From contig JAEUOR010000074.1 of assembly GCA_016790635.1 (NCBI GenBank), positions 124,001 through 188,000 on the forward strand: DNA of 64,000 nucleotides. The letters run 5' to 3'. Within the stretch, counting starts at the first letter, position 1. Every line of letters starts with the position of its first letter. Of this stretch, positions 6,832-14,588 are shown one piece after another. Below the pieces are notes generated by a model. That model had not been told where the DNA came from and did not search any database. It saw only the letters and a program-made list of their open reading frames with translations. This DNA comes from Burkholderiales bacterium (GTDB taxonomy: Bacteria > Pseudomonadota > Gammaproteobacteria > Burkholderiales > JAEUOS01). The position numbers and the translations under genes are program-made.

Positions 6832-8714
6832 CCCGCATCTTCTATCTCTGCGCGGACCCCGCCCTGGTCCGCGCACAGATCAGCGGAGAACGGCTCACGC
6901 GGGCGCGCGCCGGGCCGCTGCGCGACGACATTTCCACCGACGAGATCACGCCGATAGGCTCGCTGGTGCACTTCGACGCGACGCTGGGTCGCCACGCACA
7001 CACCGGCTTTGCGGCCGGCGGCGAACGCCCGATCGGCCGCGATGCCTTGCGCCAGACGGGTGCTGAAGTGCTGGTCGGCGGGCGTCGGTACGGCAAGGGC
7101 AGTTCGCGGGAACATAGCCCCCTGGCCGAACTCAGCGCCGGCATCCGTATCGTCGTGGCGGAGAGCTTCGAGCGCATCTATCGACAGAACGCCGACAACC
7201 TGGGGCTCCTGACCAGCACGCGCATGGATTTGCTCGAGCGCCTCGAAAGCGGCGGCGCGGTGCGCGAAGACGAGTGGCTGGCCGACCGCGACGCGCAGGC
7301 CGCGGACATCCTGCGCGCCGGCGGGCTGTTGCGCTGGCGGCCTGCGACAGCGTCGGTGCCGCCCCACCGGCCGAGCGGGCCGCGTACGCTGTTCCAGAAG
7401 ATCGTCGACCGGCACCGGACGAGCGCTGGACTGGTGCGCGCCGATTGGCGCTTCGTGCATGAGTACTACACCGGCATGTGCGCGCACCTGCTGGCAAGCA
7501 GTCACGGCGAGGACGCCGCACTCAAGGACCCTGGCAGCATCATCTGCTTCGAGGATCACCTGTCATATGCCCATCGCAGCGCCCTGCACGCCGGGGCCGA
7601 CATGATCCTGGGCGCGCGCAGGCTTTCCGCAGCACACCGGGAGTTCGCGGCCCGCCACGGCCTGATCGACCATGGTCCGCTGGCCGGCGGCGAGGGTTCG
7701 CAAGGCATTTCGCACGCCGTGATGGCCGAGCGCTATGCCTGCCCCGGCGGACTGGTCGTCGGTACCGACTCCCATACCCCGCATAGCGGCGCGCTTGGCT
7801 GCGTGGCTTTCGGAATCGGCAGCACGGAAATGGTCTACGCCTGGCTCACCGGGGAAGTGCGCATGGGCGAAACCGAATCGCTGCGCATCGAGGTCGAGGG
7901 CCAACTTCCGGAAGGCAGCTCGGCCAAGGATCTGGTCCTGCACCTCCTGGCCCGTCCGGAAGTCCGGCAAGGCGCCGGCCTCGGAAGGGTCTTCGAATTT
8001 TGCGGCTCGGGCGTGCGCGCCTTGTGCACCGATGAGCGTGCCACGCTGACCAACATGACGGCCGAACTCGGTGGCCTCACCGGAATCGTCGAACCCGACG
8101 AGGAGACCCGCCGCTTCATCCGCGAGCGCCGCGGCGAAGAGGCGTCCATCGAACCCTGGATGCACAGCGACCCAGGCGCGGCTTATGCACTGACCCTGAA
8201 AGTGGATGCCGCGACTGTGTCACCCTGGGTGGCGCGGCCCGGCGACCCTGGACGCGGCTTGCCGCTCGACGAACTGGAGTCGCGACCCGGCATCGACATC
8301 GCCTACGGCGGATCCTGCACGGCCGGCAAACGTGAAGACTTTGTCCAGTACCACGCGGTGCTCGCCTGGGCCGCCGCGCGCGGCCTGCGGGTCGCCGCGG
8401 GGTGTGAACTCTTTCTCCAGTTTGGCACGACCGAGGTGCGCGACTGGTGCGAGGCGCAAGGGTGGATGGAAATTTTCCGGTCCGTCGGCGCCGAACTGCT
8501 GCTGCCGGCCTGCGGCGCCTGCGCCAATTGCGGTCCTGGCGCCTCCACGCGTGCCGATCAAGTGACCGTCAGCGCGATCAACCGCAATTTTCCGGGTCGC
8601 TCGGGACCCGGGCAGGTTTGGCTCGCGAGCCCGGCCACCGTGGCGGCGAGCGCCATCGCCGGGCGGTTGGTGTCGTTCGCGGAATTGCGTACAGCGGCCG
8701 CGACTCCTGGATGA
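6828..8714 (+). CDS. Aconitase-superfamily hydro-lyase with N-terminal swivel domain (fused LeuD-LeuC-like)
   Basis: Fe-S hydro-lyase of 628 residues carrying both halves of an isopropylmalate-isomerase/aconitase-type enzyme in one chain. Residues about 1-180 resemble the small swivel subunit (DDISTDEITP, GKGSSREHSPLAE). Residues about 190-620 resemble the large catalytic subunit (ICFEDHLSYAHRS, GTDSHTPHSGALG). Expected 4Fe-4S ligands are Cys497 (GSCTAGK), Cys562 and Cys565 (ACGACANC). The swivel domain comes first, unlike AcnA, where it is last. The start is GTG overlapping the Bug gene stop. Members (de)hydrate branched tri- or dicarboxylates; with the lyase and CoA-transferase, hydration of an unsaturated branched dicarboxylate is the likely role. 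The substrate is inferred only. Confidence 0.85.
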   Translation: MTRIFYLCADPALVRAQISGERLTRARAGPLRDDISTDEITPIGSLVHFDATLGRHAHTGFAAGGERPIGRDALRQTGAEVLVGGRRYGKGSSREHSPLAELSAGIRIVVAESFERIYRQNADNLGLLTSTRMDLLERLESGGAVREDEWLADRDAQAADILRAGGLLRWRPATASVPPHRPSGPRTLFQKIVDRHRTSAGLVRADWRFVHEYYTGMCAHLLASSHGEDAALKDPGSIICFEDHLSYAHRSALHAGADMILGARRLSAAHREFAARHGLIDHGPLAGGEGSQGISHAVMAERYACPGGLVVGTDSHTPHSGALGCVAFGIGSTEMVYAWLTGEVRMGETESLRIEVEGQLPEGSSAKDLVLHLLARPEVRQGAGLGRVFEFCGSGVRALCTDERATLTNMTAELGGLTGIVEPDEETRRFIRERRGEEASIEPWMHSDPGAAYALTLKVDAATVSPWVARPGDPGRGLPLDELESRPGIDIAYGGSCTAGKREDFVQYHAVLAWAAARGLRVAAGCELFLQFGTTEVRDWCEAQGWMEIFRSVGAELLLPACGACANCGPGASTRADQVTVSAINRNFPGRSGPGQVWLASPATVAASAIAGRLVSFAELRTAAATPG

Positions 8715-8888
8715 ACGTGGTGCCGTTCTGCCGGCCGTGCAACCAGATGCAGGGCAACCGCAGCCCATTCGCTGCATAGTCGACAACGCCACAGGAGTCT
8801 GGCGGCTACCGGCTGCAGCCGCGAGCTTCTCGAAGCTGCTACGCCGGTCAGAAAACGGAATGTGTGAGCGGCGACGTTCCGTAGCGGA

Positions 8889-9800
8889 CTATGGCTTCGC
8901 GATGTGGCTCGCGTGGTTGGCCAGATACCAGTCGGCTACCGCTTCGCGCGTCGGCCACCAGATGTCGTCGAACTGGCGCATGTAACCCAGGAGGTCGCGG
9001 AAAAAACGCATGCGGTGCGGATGCCCGGAGACGTGCGGGTGCAGGCCGATGTTCATCATCTTGCCGGTCGCCTCACTCTCGGCGTAGAGCTCGTTGAACT
9101 GCGCCTTGAGCATCAGGAGCGCATCCTCGCTGGTCATCGCGCGGCGGTGGAAGAAGGTGAAGTCGTTGATCTCGACCGAGTAGGGCACGTTGACCAGCGG
9201 CCCGTGCGCGGTGTGGATCAGGTAGGGCTGGTCGTCGTTCATGTAGTCGCACAGGAATTTCAGCCCCGCCTGGGCGAGTATGTCCGGCGTGTTGGGTGTC
9301 GAGCGCAGCGAAGAGGACAGCCAGCCCGGCGCCTTGCGGCCCACCGCTTTCTCGTAGACCTTGAGGGTCTCGGCGATGATGCGCTTCTCGCCCTCGGGGT
9401 CGAACATGTACTGCGGCAGCAGTTCGCCCTGCTCGTAGTTGTGCGCGACCAGTTCCCAGCGGCGCGCCTTGACGTGCTCGATGATCTCGCCGCGCTCCAG
9501 CGCCGTCTTGGCGTTCATCGTCACCGACAGCGGCACGCCGTGCGCCTCGAAGACGTCGAACATGCGCCAGCAGCCGACCCGCAAACCGTATTCGCGCCAG
9601 GTGAAGTTGGGATAGTCGGCGACATTGCCCGGCAGCGGGTCGGGGATGGTCGGCGGTCCGCCGGCGTAGTAGGGCTTGCTTGAATCCTTGAGCAGGTCCC
9701 AGTACTCGCAGTTGATGGTGAAGATCACGGCCATGCGCTTGCCGTGCGGCCACTTGAGGGGCTTGCGTTTGACGATCGGTACCCAGTCGTAGTGCGCCAT
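8889..9800 (-). CDS. NodB/polysaccharide deacetylase-family (PuuE-allantoinase-like) hydrolase
   Basis: Metal-dependent hydrolase of the polysaccharide deacetylase fold, 303 residues. The opening WPHGKRMAVIFTINCEYW and the segments VPLSVTMNAKTALERG, ELVAHNYEQGE and NIGLHPHVSGHP resemble the cofactor-independent allantoinase/imidase branch rather than true chitin deacetylases. HPHVSGHPHR holds likely metal or catalytic histidines. No signal peptide is present, so it is cytoplasmic. It is the last gene of the minus-strand gamma-glutamyl-type cluster but is set apart by 154 bases containing a perfect inverted repeat. It may hydrolyse a cyclic amide, ureide or imide intermediate; this is inference. 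Confidence 0.8.
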   Translation of the reverse strand: MAHYDWVPIVKRKPLKWPHGKRMAVIFTINCEYWDLLKDSSKPYYAGGPPTIPDPLPGNVADYPNFTWREYGLRVGCWRMFDVFEAHGVPLSVTMNAKTALERGEIIEHVKARRWELVAHNYEQGELLPQYMFDPEGEKRIIAETLKVYEKAVGRKAPGWLSSSLRSTPNTPDILAQAGLKFLCDYMNDDQPYLIHTAHGPLVNVPYSVEINDFTFFHRRAMTSEDALLMLKAQFNELYAESEATGKMMNIGLHPHVSGHPHRMRFFRDLLGYMRQFDDIWWPTREAVADWYLANHASHIAKP

Positions 9801-9868
9801 GCGTCGAGTCTTTCGATTTCAGGTCTGGCCAGCCGCGCCCCGATGCGATTTCGACGGAGGCGCCCCGA

Positions 9869-9890
9869 CGGGTGATCCTTTGATCACCCG
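9869..9890. repeat. Perfect 9-bp inverted repeat with 4-base loop
   Basis: CGGGTGATC-CTTT-GATCACCCG lies between the HAD gene stop and the deacetylase gene start. No T-run follows on either strand, so it is not an obvious terminator. It may be an operator or an mRNA hairpin that sets the expression of the last gene apart. Confidence 0.5.
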
Positions 9891-9954
9891 CGGGCAGCTT
9901 ACTGCATGCTGCCTGCTCGCGGCAGCCGGAGTCCGGGCCGGCGCTTCTGCCGGC

Positions 9955-10626
9955 TCAGGGGGTTCCAGCCTCCCAGGCTAGGCCCAGCCGCACCGCGGCT
10001 TCACCGAACGAACGGTGAGCGTCGCGTACGTCGAATTCCACGGCATCCATCCCGGCGGCCAACGCGCCTTCCACATTGCGTGCCTGATCGTCGATAAGGA
10101 TGCATTCGCCAACCGGCAGGACAAGGGCCTCCGCGCACATCCGGTAGGCGCGCGGGTCCGGCTTGAGACAGCCGGTGTAGGTGGCATCGATGATGGCATC
10201 GAAACCTGCAAGGCATTCCAGTCGGCTGCGCAATTCCGGCCCATAGAAGAGGTCGAGCTCGTTCGAGAGCACGGCCAGCTTGATGCCTGCCTTGCGGGCA
10301 AGGTTGATCAGACGGACGGCCTCGGGGCGCACGATATGTTCCGGCTCGGCGCCGCGCGCGCGCCGGACCAGGGTCTGCATCGCGTCCCACGACTCGCCCA
10401 TAAGCGCCCCGGTCTCGCGGGTGCGCAGCAGCCAGTAGTCACGCTCGCTGATGAGCCCCGCCTGCATGTCCCGCCACGGCGCATCGGAAGCGGGATCGAA
10501 GGGGCCGCGCCAGGTCAGCGTTCCCGGCGGCAGGCCCAGGGCGCGCTCGGTCTGCGGATGCGTCTCGAAGAGCGTGCGGCTGATCACCCCGCCGAAATCC
10601 AGCACCAGGGCCCGCGCATGGCTCAT
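9955..10626 (-). CDS. HAD-superfamily hydrolase
   Basis: HAD-like hydrolase (subfamily IA-type) of 223 residues. The nucleophile motif is LVLDFGGVI with Asp10. The usual second aspartate two residues on is Gly12, as in YihX-like and epoxide-hydrolase-N-type members. Later motifs are LSNE (motif II), LKPD with the conserved lysine (motif III) and LIDDQARNV (motif IV). The ATG overlaps the TGA of the upstream UPF0261 gene, so translation is coupled. It is part of the amine-type operon. A phosphatase or dehalogenase role is possible; the substrate is unknown. Confidence 0.85.
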   Translation of the reverse strand: MSHARALVLDFGGVISRTLFETHPQTERALGLPPGTLTWRGPFDPASDAPWRDMQAGLISERDYWLLRTRETGALMGESWDAMQTLVRRARGAEPEHIVRPEAVRLINLARKAGIKLAVLSNELDLFYGPELRSRLECLAGFDAIIDATYTGCLKPDPRAYRMCAEALVLPVGECILIDDQARNVEGALAAGMDAVEFDVRDAHRSFGEAAVRLGLAWEAGTP

Positions 10627-11864
10627 CGCGGCACGGCTGCCGGCACGCGACCCTCGGCGACCCAGGCATCGAAGACCTCCAGCGCAGCCGCCGCGAACGC
10701 GTCGTCGTTGATGTGGGCATCGAGTTCGCGTACGGAGACATGTGCCGGCGCGACCCGCCGCATCTCCTCCAGGAATGCCGACAGCCCCTGCGGGTCATGG
10801 AGTGGCGCGCCTGGCCGGTCCCATTCCTCGATGCCGTGGCGCGGCAGCAGTAGGCAGGTCGGCCCCTTGGCCGCGCCGAGTCGCTCGCCGATCGCGCGCG
10901 CGACCTCGCGCCGCATGTCCGGGTCGATGCAGACCGAAGCGATGAGTCGGTTGTGCGCGTGGCTGGGCCGGCCGGCAAAACGCGCCGGCTGCGTGCCCCA
11001 GGCCGGGTAGTCGACCATGTCGGTGGCGCCGGGTGCGACCAACTGGGGAATCCCGGCGCTTCCGGCGCCGCTCAGGCGGTCCGGCCCGGCGCTGACGATC
11101 GAGCCGCCGAGATGGTTGACCAGTTCCTGCAGGCTGAAGTCCATGACCGCAGCGAAGCGCCCTGCGGCAGCCAGCGACTCGAAGGCGCGGCCGCCCATGC
11201 CGGTGGTGTGGAACACCGCCAGTTCGTAGCCACGCTCGGCCAGCGCCGGCGTCAGGCGCACCATGTACTTGAGGGCCGAGGAACCCAGTGACGTCATGCC
11301 GACCATCGGGCGCGAGAACGTCGGCGCCACCGCGGCCCGGCAGGCGCCGACAGCAGCGCCGGCAGCTTGTGACAGGGCCGACCTGCACAGGCTGTTCAGA
11401 CCATAGAGCCCGCCCGCCCACAGCACCATGATCATGTCCGGCGGAATGCGCTGCGGCGGCAAGAGCGGCGAGAACGCGACAGTCGACAGCAGTACCTTCG
11501 GCACGCCCAGCGGCAACGCACCGGCCACTTCCAGCGCGAGGTCGGTGCCCATGGTGCCGCCCAGGGCCAGCAGTGCGTCGATGCGCCCTTCGCCCCAGGC
11601 CTGCGCTGCCAGCGTTGCCGCACCCTGCGCCATCAACGCCATCGCGGTGTTCTCGTCGCCGCTGTCAGTCACCTCCTGCAGGGTCTTGCCGGCAGCCGCG
11701 GCCACCTGGGTATTGGCGATGTCCGGTACCGCTTCCCCGTGGCCCAGGACGCCGACGTCCATGAACACGCTCTGGCCGCCGGCTGCGGCGACGCGCTCGC
11801 GCAAGAAGGAGATTTCTGCGCTCTTGGTGTCGGCGGTGCCGACCACGAGTACGCGCGCACTCAT
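10623..11864 (-). CDS. UPF0261/Tm-1-like ATP-binding protein
   Basis: Protein of 413 residues of the UPF0261 family, related to the N-terminal ATP-binding region of the tomato Tm-1 resistance protein. Recognisable stretches are VLVVGTADTKSAEI, LGGTMGTDLA, FHTTGMGGRAFE and LVAPGATDMVDYPAWG. The biochemical function of bacterial members is not established. It overlaps both its upstream aminotransferase gene and its downstream HAD gene by ATGA, so it is an integral member of the operon. Such genes are often found in catabolic clusters next to hydrolases; any reaction assigned here would be a guess. Confidence 0.8.
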   Translation of the reverse strand: MSARVLVVGTADTKSAEISFLRERVAAAGGQSVFMDVGVLGHGEAVPDIANTQVAAAAGKTLQEVTDSGDENTAMALMAQGAATLAAQAWGEGRIDALLALGGTMGTDLALEVAGALPLGVPKVLLSTVAFSPLLPPQRIPPDMIMVLWAGGLYGLNSLCRSALSQAAGAAVGACRAAVAPTFSRPMVGMTSLGSSALKYMVRLTPALAERGYELAVFHTTGMGGRAFESLAAAGRFAAVMDFSLQELVNHLGGSIVSAGPDRLSGAGSAGIPQLVAPGATDMVDYPAWGTQPARFAGRPSHAHNRLIASVCIDPDMRREVARAIGERLGAAKGPTCLLLPRHGIEEWDRPGAPLHDPQGLSAFLEEMRRVAPAHVSVRELDAHINDDAFAAAALEVFDAWVAEGRVPAAVPR

Positions 11865-13231
11865 GCACGCCCCGCTTCGACGTCGGCGAAAGCCGCCTCC
11901 AGTGCGTCAACGAAGAAGTCGACCTCCTCGCGCGTGACGATGAGCGGCGGTGAAATGATCATGTTGGCGCCGGAAATGCGCGTCATGACGCCGCGCTGGT
12001 ATACCGCGCGCGCCACCCGCTGCGGGATGTCGCTGCTGCGCGGCAGCGGCGTGCGCTTCGCCTTGTCGGCGACCATCTCGATGGCCGCCATCAGGCCGAT
12101 GCCGCGCACGTCGCCGACCGACACGAAGCGCTCGACGAACCTGCCCAGGCGCTCCTGCATGTGGGCGCCCACGCGCGCCGCGTTGCCCGGCAGATCGTGC
12201 GCCTCGACCTCGTCCAGGGTAGCGAGCGCCGCAGCGGCGGCCAGCGGATGCGCGCTGTAGGTGTAGCCGTGGGTAACCGCGCCCCCGCCGGTCACGTCGG
12301 CGTCGAAGGCGGCAGCGATGGTCTGCGAGACCGCGGTGGCGCCGAGCGGCACGTAGCCTGAGGAGATGCCCTTGGCCAGGCACCAGATGTCGGCGTTGAC
12401 GCCCCAGACGCGGGTGCCGAAGAGCTGGCCTGCCCGGCCGAAGCCGGTCACGACCTCGTCGGCGATCAGGAGCACGCCGTGACGGTCGCAGACCTCGCGC
12501 ACCAGCGGCCAGTAGGACGGCGGCGGCACGATGACCCCGCCCGAGCCCTGCACGGGTTCGGCGATGAACGCCGCGACCGTGTCCGGGCCCTGGAAGACGA
12601 TTTCGCGCTCCAGCAGGTTGGCGCAAACGCGCGCCAACTCCTCCGGGTCCTGCGAATAGGGATTGCGGTAAAGCCAGGGTGTGTCGACATGAAAGCAGCC
12701 CGGCAACAAGGGTTCGTAGGGGCGGCGGAAATTAGTGTTGCCGTTGACACTCATGCCGCCGAAATGCACGCCGTGGTAACCCTGCTTCAGGCTGATGTAC
12801 TTGATGCGGTCGGCCTTGCCCTTGAGTTTCCAGTACTGGCGTGCGATCTTGAGCGCGCCTTCGACCGCATCCGAACCGCCGTTGCTGAAGAACACCGCGC
12901 CGACCTTCTCGGGCGCCATCAGATCGACCAGGCGCCGCGACAGCTCGATCGCGCGCGGATGCGTGGTGCCGCGAAAGACGTTGTAGAAGGGCAATTGATC
13001 AAGCTGCGCGACGATGGCATCGCGCACACGGCGGTTGCTGTGCCCCAGGTTGTTGCTCCACAACCCGCCAACGCTGTCGAAAAGCTTGCGTTCATCGACG
13101 TCCCAGATCCAGCAGCCTTCGCCGCGGACCACGATGTCGGGACGGGTCTCGCGCATGGCCCGGGGGTGGGCCATCGGATGCCACAGGAAACGGGCGTTGT
13201 CTTCCTTGAGCGCGGTGTGATCGGTGGTCAT
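11861..13231 (-). CDS. Class III pyridoxal-phosphate aminotransferase (omega-amine:pyruvate type)
   Basis: Fold-type I class III aminotransferase of 456 residues, the family of putrescine, taurine and GABA transaminases. Visible features are LFDSVGGLWSNNLGH near the N-terminus, GYHGVHFGGMSV, the cofactor aspartate in ADEVVTGFGR and the Schiff-base lysine Lys287 in CLAKGISSGY. The start at 13231 has GGGAGAA upstream; the open frame upstream of it has no family resemblance. It sits 38 bases after the glutamine-synthetase-like gene and overlaps the UPF0261 gene by ATGA. In a gamma-glutamyl amine pathway it would remove the terminal amino group of the substrate or product. Confidence 0.92.
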   Translation of the reverse strand: MTTDHTALKEDNARFLWHPMAHPRAMRETRPDIVVRGEGCWIWDVDERKLFDSVGGLWSNNLGHSNRRVRDAIVAQLDQLPFYNVFRGTTHPRAIELSRRLVDLMAPEKVGAVFFSNGGSDAVEGALKIARQYWKLKGKADRIKYISLKQGYHGVHFGGMSVNGNTNFRRPYEPLLPGCFHVDTPWLYRNPYSQDPEELARVCANLLEREIVFQGPDTVAAFIAEPVQGSGGVIVPPPSYWPLVREVCDRHGVLLIADEVVTGFGRAGQLFGTRVWGVNADIWCLAKGISSGYVPLGATAVSQTIAAAFDADVTGGGAVTHGYTYSAHPLAAAAALATLDEVEAHDLPGNAARVGAHMQERLGRFVERFVSVGDVRGIGLMAAIEMVADKAKRTPLPRSSDIPQRVARAVYQRGVMTRISGANMIISPPLIVTREEVDFFVDALEAAFADVEAGRA

Positions 13232-13269
13232 GCGTGGTTCTCCCTGCGGTAGCTCATCATGCGCGTGCG

Positions 13270-14559
13270 TCAAACATGACGGATGTAATAACCCGGCACC
13301 GCCTCCGGCGCCAAGGCAGAGGTACGCGCGATCTCCTCGCGCTTGACCGCGGCGTGATTCGCCACCAGCAGTTCGCCGACGGCTTCGACGAGTGCCGTAT
13401 CGGCCTCGAGCGCCTCCAGCGCGGCGCCCAGGTCGTCCGGCACGCCGACGGTGGCGTCCATGGTCTCGAAGCAGTCGCCGGTCTCGGCAGGCGGCAGCGC
13501 GTAGTTGTTGACCACGCCCAGTCGGGCCGCCTGCAGGACCGCAGCAGTCAGGGTGTAGGGATTGGCGGCGCCGTCCCCCATGCGGTGTTCGAGGCGGGCA
13601 GCCGCACCGGTCTCGGCCGAGATCCGCGTGGTGACGCCGCGGTGATCGACGCCCCAGTTGCACCAGTAGCCGGAGAGCGAGGCCGGCTTCAGGCGATCAT
13701 ACGAATTCGCGCAGGGCGCGACGAGCCCGGCGAGACCGCGGTGGTGATGCAGCAAACCGGCGATGCAGCCGCGCGTCAGGGCGTTCAACTTGGCAGGATC
13801 GGCGGTTCCGCCGACGATGGCGTTGCCGCCTGCGCCGTCGCGGAGGCTAAAGTTGACATGCACGCCGCTGCCGCCCTTGGCGGCGATGGGCTTGGGCAAG
13901 AAGGTGAGGACAATGCCGTGGCGAAACGCCACCTCGCGCGCCATGAGGCGAAACAGGAAAATGTCGTCAACCGCCTTCAAGGCCGTGTCATAGGTCAGGG
14001 TGAATTCATACTGCGGCGAATCGAACTCGGTATTCATGCTGTCGATGCGAAAGCCAGCGGCCTCGGCGGTGTTCCAGATGGCGTCGGTAAAGCCGCGCGG
14101 ATCGGCAAACACGCCGGTTGAATAGACCGCCGCGCCCGGCGTGTCGTAAGGCTTGAGCGTCCCGTCGGGTTCGATCTGGAAGGCGAAGGCCTCGAGCTCG
14201 ATGCCGACCATCGCCTCGTAGCCGAGCGCGTGCCAGTCGGCAATGGCGCGCTTGAGCGCGCCGCGGCCACACATCGGCAAGGGTGTACCGTCGCTCGCGT
14301 GCAGGTCGCCGACAACCATGCGGGTGGCGTTCTCCCAGCCGCCGCGGATTTCCTCGGCCCGATAGATCACTTCCATGTCCGGCAATCCCTCGAGCATCAT
14401 CGCCCCGGGTGCGGGAATCAGGCCCATGTCGTGGGTCACGCCGAAGGTGCCGCGGCAAAAGCGCGTCGCGCCGTCGCCGATTTTCCAGGCGGGCAGGTAC
14501 TTGCCGCGCGCCACATTGAGATGGTCGCAGAACAGGACGCGCAGACGGTCTTTTGACAC
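13270..14559 (-). CDS. Glutamine-synthetase-like gamma-glutamyl-amine ligase (PuuA/GlnA3 type), GTG start
   Basis: Glutamine synthetase-fold ligase of 429 residues. It is probably a gamma-glutamyl-polyamine or -monoamine synthetase rather than GlnA, judging from its divergence and context. Metal and nucleotide residues are in place: GIELEAF (Glu121/Glu123), NTEFDSPQYEF (Glu178, Glu185), SGVHVNFS (His234) and the C-terminal LEHRMGDGAANPY. The GTG start is supported by AAGGAG seven bases upstream (14567-14572). Immediate neighbours are a P450, a class I amidotransferase and a transaminase. The set matches pathways in which an amine is capped with glutamate, oxidised, then released. The amine is unknown. 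Confidence 0.88.
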   Translation of the reverse strand: MSKDRLRVLFCDHLNVARGKYLPAWKIGDGATRFCRGTFGVTHDMGLIPAPGAMMLEGLPDMEVIYRAEEIRGGWENATRMVVGDLHASDGTPLPMCGRGALKRAIADWHALGYEAMVGIELEAFAFQIEPDGTLKPYDTPGAAVYSTGVFADPRGFTDAIWNTAEAAGFRIDSMNTEFDSPQYEFTLTYDTALKAVDDIFLFRLMAREVAFRHGIVLTFLPKPIAAKGGSGVHVNFSLRDGAGGNAIVGGTADPAKLNALTRGCIAGLLHHHRGLAGLVAPCANSYDRLKPASLSGYWCNWGVDHRGVTTRISAETGAAARLEHRMGDGAANPYTLTAAVLQAARLGVVNNYALPPAETGDCFETMDATVGVPDDLGAALEALEADTALVEAVGELLVANHAAVKREEIARTSALAPEAVPGYYIRHV

Positions 14560-14588
14560 GGATCGACTCCTTGGGGGGCAAAAGCGGT

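Noticed and set aside
8715..8888. Possible terminator between the hydro-lyase and deacetylase genes
   Set aside because: There are short GC dyads such as GGCTGCAGCC but no stem followed by a T-run on either strand.
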